Positions 1-12,302 of a stretch of 64,000 bases of DNA are shown piece after piece. The notes beneath the pieces are model-generated. The model made no database searches and had not been told where the DNA came from. It worked only from the letters and a program-made list of their open reading frames with translations. Both the position numbers and the translations under genes were made by a program. This DNA is from Posidonia oceanica. Its lineage: Eukaryota > Streptophyta > Magnoliopsida > Alismatales > Posidoniaceae. The DNA is taken from NCBI GenBank assembly GCA_037176725.1, contig JAZBRS010000013.1, positions 7,009,001 to 7,073,000 on the forward strand, in the 5' to 3' direction. The first letter of the stretch is position 1, and each line of letters begins with the position of its first letter.

Positions 1-160
1 CCTCGTAATATGCTCGTTAAATATCGAATAAGTTTGCTATCGTTCCAAAAATAGCGAGGATATATCCTCGTTATTCCTGGATCAGACGACTGTATTAGCG
101 AGGATACTGTAAGGACGTGTCCTCGCAATGTCCTCGTTAAATCTGGGCAGTGAAAAAAAA
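1..160. repeat. Subterminal repeats of a truncated CACTA-like element
   Basis: The first 150 bases repeat the motif TCCTCGY or its complement RCGAGGA at least seven times in both orientations. Clusters like this are typical of the subterminal regions where CACTA transposases bind. The terminal CACTA sequence itself would lie left of the window. The adjacent minus-strand ORF set (401-1051) fits an element entering from the left edge. Confidence 0.5.
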
Positions 161-400
161 ACAATATCATTAATGATTAAGATTAATATACCTACTAAAA
201 TGATATTCAAATGTATTCACAAATATATTAAATTACACATACATTATACATTTACAAATTTTATAAAAAAAAATATCAATTGATATTACGACATAAGGTT
301 TTACATATCCATTTGTTCACAACATTGATGATAATAAAACACTGAAATGATATAATACAAGTCACTCATCCCCATACAAGTCAAAACCATATGATACAAA

Positions 401-1051
401 TCATTTTCTTTTTCTATCAACTTGCTTTCCTTTACCTTTTGAGGAAGATGCATGGATGGAACGACGACCACGTGTATACTCCTCGTAATCCTCGTCGTCG
501 TCACTTGACAAATCGACTTCAGGCTCGTTCTCGTATCTTCTGATTATAAAAAATAAACTTACAATATGTTATAATGGATAATGATTATACTATAATATTA
601 AATTCAATGTGACAATTAATGCATATCAAAAATTTTATAACTACATAAAACTTTACCTTACAAGTCGGTCCTCCAAAGCATTTATTTCATCTCTTATGTC
701 ATTCCTTATTTCAGTCCTTATTTTTGAGCTTATTTTGGTGCTTAAACCCTCCTCCATTGTAGTCGCCATCTGTGACAACTAGGAACTGAAGAAATCAGGA
801 TCAAATGAAGCAAAGGCCTGAGTTGATGATCGATACTACGTAGCAGAAGTCACAGAAGAACCAATAGTAGACTCTTCTGAGTAGTATGGATCAAGACTAC
901 CTAGGCCTTGCTTTCTTGATGAACTACCCACATTCTTTTTCATTGAAACTTGTTTCCAAAGTTTATTGTTAAAGGCTGGTTGTTCAGCGGCATCATTGTT
1001 CCTATATTTTCTTTGTACAAGAAGATGTACATATCCTGCAAAAATAAACAC
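401..1051 (-). CDS. Putative CACTA TnpA-like transposon ORF, 3' exons
   Basis: Three minus-strand segments can be joined at good splice sites. The first ends in a Ser/Thr-rich tract (836-1051). The second (778-657) is a charged helical segment rich in Ile/Lys/Glu/Arg with donor AG|GTAAAG. The third (539-401) follows acceptor CAG and is acidic (SSDDDEDYEEY) then basic (KGKGKQVDRKRK) before TGA. The second and third exons join in phase to give an Arg codon. I recognise no catalytic domain. The acidic/basic tail and the position next to CACTA-style subterminal repeats suggest the accessory DNA-binding protein gene of a CACTA element. A host gene is possible but less likely. The 5' end is not defined. 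Confidence 0.4.
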
Positions 1052-1924
1052 AAGAAGTTAGTTAGAAATGATATAAAATAGAAGTGTATATTATTAAAGC
1101 AACTTTAATTCTAGCTATGGTTACTTACAATTACATCCTTTGCAAACGGGGTTTATTAAGCCTATTCCGACCCACTAGTGTGGGATGCAGTCCACTACTC
1201 TACCACCATTTTATTCATAGAGAAGACAAAACTGACTTTCTTGAAGATCTTCATGATGATGTGGAAGAAAATCAAGAAGAGGATATTGAATAGGAACTTT
1301 CAAATCAACTTGATGTGGTCTAAGGAACAAATGGAACAATATTATCTCAAGAACATAAGAAATGATTAGTTGATAAAATTTGTCTTAATAAGTCCAATTT
1401 CATGTGGCATTAATGATGTTGTTTGATGATATTATTTTTGGATATTGTTAATCATGTATGATGTGATATTGCTATTTTACTGGTACTTAGTTAAGTTGTT
1501 TCTTAGTACTATTATGCACGTATTATGTGACATATTTTTTGACATTATTATTTCATTATTTGAGAAGTTGTTATTGACATGTGTTGGTTATGTTCAAAAT
1601 GACATCATGTTAATGAACATGCACACATCTTTTTGACTTCAAACCATTAATTTTAAATTTTACTTATTGAATAATACACACATATTGGTTAATACACACA
1701 TATTGGTTAAAGGAGAAATAGATTTCCTTATAAAAATCATAATTTCCTTATATTTCCATTACATCTACAAATACACCTTTTTTATTTTCCTTCCGTTTCC
1801 ACAACGTGCACAAATACTAGAAAATTAGTCAAAGGAAATATCAATTTCCATACTTTCCTAGAAAATAAATTCCCTTTGACCATGGATTATTTTTCCCTCT
1901 GTTTCCATACCACTAACACCCCTA
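1052..1924. other. AT-rich stretch, no recognised gene
   Basis: A 69-residue plus-strand ORF (1084-1293) ends in an acidic tail, but I recognise no family and it is not continued. Around 1672-1708 an 18-base unit (AATACACACATATTGGTT) is repeated twice in tandem. The rest is AT-rich and featureless. Confidence 0.5.
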
Positions 1925-2544
1925 GATAAGGAAAATTATTAGGATTAGTCCAAACATCAGAAGTTAATGCTAATTTACATTTTAAATTACCTAAAGTTTG
2001 AATTAATTTTAACGTATCTTCGTTAAATTGTTTATGAATAAGATTTCTTATAGTATCTCTAAAATGACCCTTAAATTGTGGGTTTAAAGTATTTTTTTAC
2101 ATATTCTTCAAAATATTTATTTTCAGAAAAAATAAAAGATTGTTCATCTCTAATTATATATTTGACTAATTATTTTTTATTACTTTTGAGTAATATTTTT
2201 AATTTGATAATATTCCCTAGCTCTAACTGCTAATGTGTTTTGCCTAGAATCAGTTTTCGGTTATAATTTCTCGAGACAATGGGTTACATGTTTTCCTAAA
2301 TGTCTTGTCTCTCCTAAACCATCACAAGTAAAATCTTTACCACATATATTATATGTACATTTTCTAGGATTATTAAGCTTTTCAGTTAAAAAAATTCAAA
2401 CATTTGATCTTTTCTTTTTTCTAAAGTTTTGAATATTAGAGTTAGAGGGTGTGGATTCTAAATCTTCTATTATCATTCCTATATTATCCAAATCTTCTAT
2501 AGAATTTTGAGTGTTAGGAACAAAATCATTTGATTCATTGGACA
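1925..2544 (-). pseudogene. Decayed hAT transposase, N-terminal part with BED finger
   Basis: The minus strand from the ATG at 2544 encodes an Asn/Ser/Asp-rich leader, then a basic RKKKRS segment, then a BED-type zinc finger with a CxxxCG pair and two later histidines (residues about 65-92). This is followed by a segment closely resembling the one after the finger in the hAT element at 41040-44202 (KY-IRDEQ-F-SENK-FE here, KY-VQDEQPFSLSENKKFE there). Several stop codons and frame changes interrupt it, and the catalytic core and dimerisation domain are absent. It is therefore a 5' remnant related to, but diverged from, the 41-kb element. Confidence 0.7.
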
Positions 2545-3323
2545 TTATGATTTATGAAACAAAAACAAACTACTTCCACTTAAATAATAAACAATAATAA
2601 TAATACTTCAAAAAACTTAAAAGAATAAATTGTAAAATGGAGGGTTAAAAAGAGAATAAGAATGAAGAAGAAGAAAGGAATGTTGATAGCGATTGACGAA
2701 GGCGTGTAGAGTCGGAGAACTTGAGACCAAGATCTTCAACTTCCACTTGAATAATTGAAATTGGAGAGCAAGATTGCAACTTGCAAAAAACTAATAACTT
2801 TGAGAAATGAAGAGATGAAGTAAAAAGTTTTGTATGGACAGAAGAAGAGAATGAGATACTATTTATAGATGTTTCAAGACTCTAACAGTTAGAAATAGAA
2901 CTATTGAAAATGATAAATGGTCAATAAAGTTTTACAACAGTTAGAAATATAGTTATTAGAAACTGTCAAAACAAAATAGACGAAACGGACGTTTATTTCT
3001 ATAAGTAGACGTCCATTTCTAGAAAAAGACGTCAACTTGATCTAACACCTTTATTTTATAGTCATTGAATCTTTGGTATACCTAGTGGATTTTCTTCGAC
3101 TACCAAGTGGATTTTCTCTTTAGTGCAATGGAAATGCATTAATTACACACATAAGTGTGACATGGCATACGTCTGGCAGTTGTACTTGGAAAATGTGCCA
3201 TATTAAAGTTTAGGTCCCTTGATGGTCCACAAGCCCTTGATGGTCCTGACAAGTGCACAATTTCAGGATGGATTTGGCGATCAAGATCTTGTGCAATTGA
3301 TTTCGACATTAAAATGACCTTGC
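2545..3323. other. Upstream region of the hAT remnant, no gene
   Basis: This is AT- and purine-rich DNA 5' of the hAT remnant at 1925-2544. A TATA-like ACTATTTATAG lies near 2858-2868 on the plus strand. The minus-strand promoter would be expected here, but no end of the element is recognisable. Confidence 0.35.
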
Positions 3324-4560
3324 ATGAACTTAAAAGTTAGAGTTATTGTCATGTTGGTGTCTTAAATTATACCTGATTCTCATTTTACTACCCTTAAATT
3401 TAAAAGGGTTCATTTTGATACCTTGAACTTTCATTTTATCTCAATATCAAATTTAAACATTAATGTTGTTAAAAAGATTCATCTTTTTCCCGTTATACTC
3501 TTCGTCTCACCTTAGATCTATGCTAGGGGAACAATGTCCTTCTTCTTCTTTCTCCTCCTCCTCCATTTTCTCATTGTGGTCACATTTGGGTAGTAGCCAC
3601 CAACGCCACCGTCGGGGAGGTTAATATGAATTTGGGCAAGTTCATCCCACTTCGTTCGGGATGTTCGGGAAGCTCTTCCACATCTGTAGGGACGAGTTCG
3701 ACCAGAATTCATCCTCTTCCCACGTGTTCAAGCAGGTCCTTCTGCTCTCTTTCATTTCCGCCAATGCTTCGATTTCTGGTTTTAGTCTTGGTTTGTAGAT
3801 TTTGGAGTGGAGATTTGCTTGTATGATGGGTTTTGAATTGGAAGTGTAGATTTTAGGTTTTGATCGGTGGTTTTGTGTCTAAAATTGCTTTGTGGTTTGG
3901 GGATTTTTCGTTTTCCAGACTGATTTGAGATGTTTGGGTTGAAAGTGGAAGGTGAGGGTGTGGCAGATTGTTGGGAGGTACAAGGAGTAGGAGAAGAGCA
4001 ATGATGAGCATGGAAGTCACTGGCGGATACGACCTTCTCGAGGTACTTCCAAGCGGCAGGGACATCATTGTGGTTCCAGCAGACGTGATCGACGAGAAGC
4101 CCAACGAGGTCGAAGGAGGGGATCTCGACTTTCACGTTTTAGGAGGATGGAGGACACCTAGACGGCCCACGCCATCGTGTCCACCCCCTTCTCCTGAGCC
4201 GCGATCGTGAAGCTCACAAACTCCTACTCCCATTGCAGTTGCGACCGTGGTGGCAGAGGATCCATCAAAACCCTAGTGCGTTGGAGGGAGGCGGGAAGGA
4301 GTGGTGCTTTGTCTGGTCTCCTCAACTGACATTGACTGAGATGAAGGAGGAGAAGAAGTAGAAGGAGGAGGAGGAGGAGGAGAAGGACAGATGGGCATTT
4401 TCGTCTCAAAATATTGTAAAACTATAAAAATATAATAGAAATACTAAATTGTGAAATAGTGAAAATTGATATACTAAATTGAATCATTTTAAAGTTGAAG
4501 ATAGTAAAGTAAAAATCGACTATAGTTTAGAATATCAACATAAAAATAACTCTTAAAGTT
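3324..4560. mobile_element. Possible Pack-MULE: long AT-rich inverted ends around GC-rich captured sequence
   Basis: The left end (about 3324-3450) reads AAAAGTTAGAGTTATTGTCATG and onward. The inverse complement of the right end (about 4420-4560) has a similar diverged series: GAGTTATTTTTATGTTGATAT, then an AAAATGATTCAATTTAGTAT-like stretch matching AAAAGGGTTCATTTTGATAC on the left. Between them, 3520-4400 is abruptly GC-rich with proline/serine-rich and other open frames on both strands. One minus-strand frame (about 4135-4000) has a plausible protein-like segment (VEIPSFDLVGLLVDHV) that I cannot place. Long degenerate inverted repeats flanking GC-rich non-transposase sequence are the pattern of Pack-MULEs. 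I did not identify a 9-bp target duplication, so the ends are approximate. Confidence 0.45.
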
Positions 4561-4797
4561 ATTGTGTCTTTTTAAAGTTTAGGTTATTGTTTACTTCAAA
4601 ACAAAAAAAAGTTTAGGTTATTGTGAGCTTGACTTTCTCCGAATATAAGAAAATCCTAATTCATTAGCTACCAATGTGCAAGTTGTTTGTCAAATCAAGA
4701 TTCAGTAAACATCATCACGGTATTAAGCTTTGCCATGAGAAGAAGAACACTTCTGCCTTCTCAAGTAGCAAAACACACTTCATGTCAGGTACACGAA

Positions 4798-4803
4798 TTT
4801 ATT
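4798..4803 (-). terminator. FLS: Poly(A) signal of the flavonol synthase gene
   Basis: AATAAA on the minus strand, 46 bases after the TAG stop of the flavonol synthase gene. It is the only canonical signal close to the stop and is suitably placed for 3'-end formation. Confidence 0.6.
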
Positions 4804-4848
4804 GATGGTCCCAAACGGTAGGTAACAAACAACTCCATGAATCTCTTC

Positions 4849-7300
<2,452 letters not shown>

Positions 7301-7412
7301 TTTTTTTGGCTCCTTTCTTTCTACCTTTCGACTGAACTCGCACTCTCTTGCGTAGCAAAGAAAAGGGAGATGTAGTTGGCTTAGGCCAAAGAAGTGTGAT
7401 GCTTATGTTTAG

Positions 7413-7420
7413 CATTTATA
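7413..7420 (-). promoter_or_regulatory. FLS: TATA box of the flavonol synthase gene
   Basis: TATAAATG on the minus strand, about 113 bases upstream of the ATG, which would allow an 80-90 base leader. A CCTACC core resembling MYB-binding AC elements lies slightly upstream on the same strand (about 7440-7446). That is typical of flavonoid genes but too short to be diagnostic. Confidence 0.5.
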
Positions 7421-8669
7421 GAACTAGGAAGCTTGGGGTAGGCTTTTCAGATGACAGAGAAGAACAAGGTGGAATACCCAGTCAAATGAATACCATGTCA
7501 AAATAATTTTAATAGGATGGAATCATTAGATTAAAATCTAGTGGTTGTAAATATTCTTGTAATATCTACGGTTTGTATGGGTCAGTCGTAGTTATCTACC
7601 ATGGATTGCTACTGTATTTTATCACCGTGGATTGGATGTGTGTTTTGACCAGTTCAGAATCCAGAAATAATGTAAGACTTGTATCGGGAAATTGATTCCT
7701 GTTTGAGTGTAATCTAAATGAACTGGGATTTGATTATTTGTAATTGTATGCACATTTATTAGGTAATCATAATGGATTTGTGTTTGTCCCCTCTTGATAT
7801 GTTTGTGGTTTTCTCTGGCTCTTTGTGTTGTGTGGCCTGTGAATGTGTAGAACCTTGGGAAGGGAAGAAGCGCCAAAACAACACAGTAGTATTCGAAATT
7901 TTCACGATTACGTCGCCACCATGCCATGCCAACGCCTGCATCCCATGTTTTCCGAGAAGATGTCAGTCGTGGGCGTCGATTTAAGGGAGGGTGAGCGGGC
8001 GTCGAGAGGTAGGGAAACTAGAGCTAGAGAGAGAGGGAGGGAGAGAGAGAGAGAGGAGGAGGAGAACAGGGGTTGTAAGGAAGAAGAAGGAGGAGAGCTC
8101 GCCGGCGCATACAAGTATGCGTCCTACCCTTCCTTTTTTTTCCTGCCTTGTGTAAAATGATAGAAATGGATAGATTGGCATGAATTCGTGGTATGGTAGA
8201 GATTTCGTAATTTTTGGGAATATTTAGAAGTACTTGTCGAGATTTTTCGATGATGAAGTCACTGTTTTCTCCATTGAGCTCTTTACCTTTGGATTTTTGT
8301 ATCTTGAGCTACAAGTAACGGATTCTTATGATTTTTGTATTAAATCGTATAATGCTTGGATGTCCTCGTTTTGGTGCTTTTTGAGGAATTTTTGGTGGCT
8401 CATGCTGAGATCGGTTTAAGTTCCCAAAAAGGACGAATTTTGGGTTCGCTGCGTGTTCTGGTTTTGGGTTGGCCACATGTAGCTACCGCGTTTTGGGTCT
8501 GTTCGGACCTTGTTTGCTGGTGATTTGGTTTACTTTTGATGATTCAAATGTTTGCATGTATTGTGTTAATCTCACAGATAATCTTGTGGTGGAAAAATGT
8601 TTTGAAAGCTGATACTCGTACCCCGTGTGGTTACATATATATAGACATTGAGAGCTGAGTTCCTAGGAT
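7421..8669. other. Upstream flank of FLS, no gene; GA-rich tract
   Basis: I see no supported gene. A purine-rich low-complexity stretch of GAGAGG and GAGGAG repeats at 8015-8100 creates several spurious ORFs. A GT-rich region of moderate complexity follows to the SINE-like sequence. Confidence 0.5.
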
Positions 8670-8830
8670 GAATGGACTCTTGCACGGGGTGGTCCTCTGT
8701 GGCAGTGCAGTAAGGACCAGGGTTCGAATCCCTGGCGACTGCTTGTGGCTAGTCGGTCGCCTGTGGCCAGGGTGACTTGGCAGGTTTTGCGCAGTGTACG
8801 TGTATTGTGGTTTTGTGTTGATTATAGCCA
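8670..8830 (+). mobile_element. SINE-like tRNA-derived sequence
   Basis: A tRNA-like head carries a perfect Pol III B box, GGTTCGAATCC (8721-8731), embedded in an inverted pair CCAGGG...CCCTGG. Upstream, a degenerate A-box-like TGGCAGTGCAGTAAGG lies at 8700-8715. The rest of a tRNA cloverleaf is missing, and non-tRNA sequence follows for about 90 bases. This is the arrangement of plant SINE heads rather than a functional tRNA gene. The 3' end and target duplication are not defined. Confidence 0.5.
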
Positions 8831-8939
8831 TGGTTTTGGCTTTTAGGAAATGCATAAAGTGATTTTAAAGATGCATGAGGTTTCAAAGAAAATAGAGATT
8901 ATGATTTGAAAAACATGTTTTAAGAAAATGATTTTTTTT

Positions 8940-10970
8940 TTGTTAATCGACAGTTGTGTTTCGTGAGATTTAGTGTTTCTTTTTTATTTAATTTTGGTAC
9001 TGCCAAGAGTGGCAGCTGTGTGTGTAGTAACCCAAAAAATCGGCACGTCCATGCACGATGCCAAAGCTCACTTGCACCGACCGATAGTAGGCCACTATTA
9101 GCGGTTGGATCCGAGGAGGGATGTTTGACTCGAAAACACCGGAAAAGCAGAGGCGAACACAAAAGGAAAATTAAAGGAAAGAAAAGGAGTCGCCACCTAA
9201 TTTTATTAAAACGGAAAAACTAGGAAAACCGTATAAGGAACGTGCAGGGAAAACTGATGCATTTCGAAAACATGCGAAATCCAATGCAAATGTGTGACGT
9301 AGTCAATGTGGTCCAGAGAAAGGGTAAGGACTCCTGTTACGTGTGGGGAAGGTGTTAGGCACCCCCGACACGCCTGAGGAATCGGTCTTTCTTAACTGAT
9401 CCGCTATTGTGTGGCAAATGTTGGCAAATGAATGCCGGTTTATATTTGCCCTAAGGTGGTATGTAAGATGCAATTATAAACCATGCGAAGCTTAGCAAAT
9501 CTTGTTTAAAAGTAGTTAAGTAAAATTAAAGCATTGCAAATAGGCGATAAACAAGCAAGAGAAGCGAAACTAAAGCTAAAGGAGTCGGATAAAAACAAAG
9601 GGGCGGCAGCGGGAACGGCTATGCCCACTACCTGGATTGCTGCTGGAGTCGCCGGCCTGAGGGGCGGTAGTGCTTGTCGCCGGTGGAACTGGCGACACAA
9701 AGCACGTCTCCTGCTACCAACACAGCGGCAATCATCACCAAGGAAGACCATGGAAATCACGCAAGACAAGAAATCGGCGAGAAAGCAATAAAGACTGCAT
9801 GCTCTGAGATGAAACTGGTATTAAAACAAATTGATCAACAAAACGAGGAGGCGGCAAGCGAGCGGCGTAGCTCACTGCCTAGACTGCAACCAAGTCGCTA
9901 CTGAGAGTAGCAACTGAGCAGGTCGCCACTATGAGTAGCGCCTGATCCAGTCGCCAAGCTCCCAGGCGACACGGCCATGCACAGTATTCCCAAGCAGGAG
10001 CTTTTGCTGCTGAAAACAAACCATGTAGACTATGCGAAATAAGAAACTAAGCATGCAATATTATAGATGGCATATCAACGATCGAAACCATGCAATCACT
10101 TTGAAAAATGGCAATATGGGTTACGAGATACGGCGGCCCAAAGTCCAGCTGGTGGACTGTTGAAAAACACAGTCGAGTCGCCAGTGTGAACGGCGGCTCA
10201 ACTGGTAGTCCTGGACCAAACTTCATGGCCAAATCTCGCACCCAAACCCATGCAAGATTAAAACTAATGGTGCAAGCATGTAGAGCAATCAACCACGATG
10301 TCAAGGAAACAAAAATCACATGAAACGGAGGCTTGGGTAACGAGATACACCGGCTCAAAGTCCGACCGGTGGATTGTTAAAGTTGCAGGTTAGTCGCCGC
10401 TTGGAGCGGCGTCACCTCTGCAACCAAACAGTCCAAACAGAGGACTTTGGAGCCAAATCTCGCTTCACACACGATGCAAAGCAAGCAACTAAGTATGTGA
10501 AATTAAAAAGCAAACATCCACAATCACAGAGGAACAAACATCAAGCAAAATGACGGCCTAGATTGCCCGGAGCGTCGGCCCAAAGATCGGCCGACGGCAG
10601 TTTGAAGTTGCAGGTCAGTCGCCGCTTGGAGCGGCGCCAGACTGGCAGTCCAATGTACAAACTTCAACGGTGAACTGCTCGCTCCAGGCAAAGCGAAAAA
10701 GATCGGGGAGGATCGGAGAACGTCGATGACGTTCCCACAAACCCAGCCACACCTTCGGTGTGGAAAATGGCGGCTTGTGGCACTCCACCCACCTCTGCCT
10801 CTTTGCGCCGCCGTAGCTTGCCGGAGGCCGGTCGTGTGAGCGGCCAATGACCCGACAAACCAGCTAGGAAGCTTCGAGGGACCGAGGGGGATGCGAGGGA
10901 GCACTCGCAGGCTGAGAAAAGAGACATGCGTCTCTTTCCCGCCTCCGCCGGCCAATGGCAGTGTTGCAGT
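8940..10970 (-). mobile_element. Ty3/gypsy-type LTR fragment, minus orientation
   Basis: Two blocks match the LTR at 53.4-55.8 kb in order and spacing. One is GGAGTCGCCACCTAATTTTA-like (9188 here, 53490 there). The other is GGGTAAGGACTCCTGTTA followed by GAAGGTGTTAGGCAC (9325-9366 here, 53602-53643 there). These blocks recur in plant LTR retrotransposons whose primer site contains GACTCCGC. The rest has three diverged subrepeats and no coding sequence. Neighbouring LTR or internal domains were not found, so this is a truncated or solo LTR. The boundary with the Ulp1 region near 10970 is approximate. Confidence 0.6.
10117..10660. repeat. About 220-bp subrepeats with GTCGCC hairpins in the LTR fragment
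   Basis: Three diverged copies start near 10117, 10337 and 10556. The first two share a GGTWACGAGATAC...CGGC block, CAAAGTCC and TGGACTGTT/TGGATTGTT. Two copies contain an identical CAGTCGCCGCTTGGAGCGGCG-type hairpin, with TTAGTC or CAGTC leading in (10391-10412 and 10617-10638). Further GTCGCC...GGCGAC pairs lie at 9648-9695 and 9890-9972. Confidence 0.6.
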
Positions 10971-11061
10971 TTATATGAATGTAACAAAACAATTGATTTC
11001 AATTTTGTAGCAATACATAAAAGGCATAATATCAGACCAAGACAAGGAAAATGAAAACAAT

Positions 11062-11712
11062 TTGAAGAAAATGGACGGCATGTTGTCGGACTTGGTGAAG
11101 AACTTTCAGAATTGCAGGAAAATCCTATTGCCCATCCACGAGAACTTCCATTGGCACCTAATGGAAGTGAATATGGAAGAGAGAAAAATTTTGGACTACA
11201 ACTTAATACATAGCCATCCAACCCACATAGAAATTTCTAGATGGGTAAGGTCTCACTATATCTTCTTACATTCATTTACATCTACAAATATATACAAAAT
11301 AGTTACACTAAAACATCGAAGCAGTTTTACTAAAATTGTGTATGTCTGCTGTCAAGTTGTTGTATATCTGTTTTACAAAAATTATGTTTGTTGTCTCCAT
11401 TGGCAGAGTGATTGGCTTGCACTCTACTTCTCATAAAAGGGTTTAGTTGAAGACATGATCAATTGGGATCACATTGTTGTGACAGACTTTCCTCAGCAAT
11501 ACGAAACTTCCATTGACTGTGGCATTTACTTGATGAAAGCCATTGAGAATGTAGCCCTGGGAAATAGTATCACTTTCACAAATGAAGACATCAAGAGATT
11601 CGGGGCTGAAATTGCATGCCAGATACTTCGAATATCAACAATAGAAGGCTATGCTTTCAAGTTCCCATCACTTCCAAAATGTGAGGAAGGTGGACCAATA
11701 ATTATTAGTTGA
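11062..11712 (+). pseudogene. Ulp1-like cysteine protease (C48) C-terminal domain, transposon-associated
   Basis: Two exons are recognisable. The first ends at 11244 (RW|GTAAGG) and contains FHWHLMEVNMEERKILDYNL, holding the catalytic His and following acidic position. The second starts near 11409 after GGCAG and contains QQYETSIDCGIYLMKAIE, with the oxyanion Gln and catalytic Cys. A TAA stop interrupts the second exon near 11435, before KGLVEDMINWD, and no N-terminal part is present. Ulp1-like domains of this kind are known cargo of plant Mutator-like elements. It runs tail-to-tail with the FAR1-type transposase at 12303-15115, so I infer both belonged to one MULE. It is not a functional SUMO protease gene. 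Confidence 0.7.
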
Positions 11713-12302
11713 TGAATACACCTCATATTGTAATTCTTTTGAAACTTCAAACTTATAATTTCCTTTATATATTTGATACTTAAGTGACTCATTTTAAGCT
11801 TGTTTCCAAATTTGTAAATTACAGTATTACAATTCGGTTCATTTAAGTCCATCTAACTTCAGTTCATATTTATATCAATTCTCTTCAGATCATTTCAGTT
11901 CAGTAAGCTTTGATTTAACATAACTGTGTTATTCCTGAGTATTTGTGCATGCATTAATATTTCGTAATTCTTGAATGTAAATGGTATCACTAAATAGGAA
12001 CAATTACTGTCTTGTAATCCTAAAATGTAAACAGTATTACAAAACCATTACAAAATAGTATTACTGTTTTGTGATATTTGATACTGTTTTCTAAAGAGTA
12101 TTTCTATTTTGTAAACAGTAATACTAAATGTAATCAGCATTACGAAATAACAACAAGATTGTCTAAACAAACTCAATACTATAGATTATGATTGATTAAA
12201 TCAATGTCAAACATATAAAAATAATTAATGACTTCAATATGATATGCCACATCAGCTATCAAATACTTAAAAAAAAGCATAAGGTCGACGCTATGCAGAA
12301 GA
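11713..12302. other. Convergent spacer between Ulp1 and FAR1 remnants
   Basis: AT-rich DNA between the two convergent ORFs. TAATACTGTTT/AAACAGTATTAC-like words recur in both orientations (11980-12150). No gene was found. Confidence 0.4.

Noticed and set aside
7843..8160. 105-residue plus-strand ORF
   Set aside because: It is dominated by a GA-rich simple repeat (Arg/Glu runs).
8700..8760. Functional tRNA gene
   Set aside because: Only the B box and a weak A box are present. The acceptor and anticodon stems cannot be formed.
10524..11221. 143- and 185-residue minus-strand ORFs
   Set aside because: They lie in the LTR fragment and antisense to the Ulp1 exon, and have no domain.
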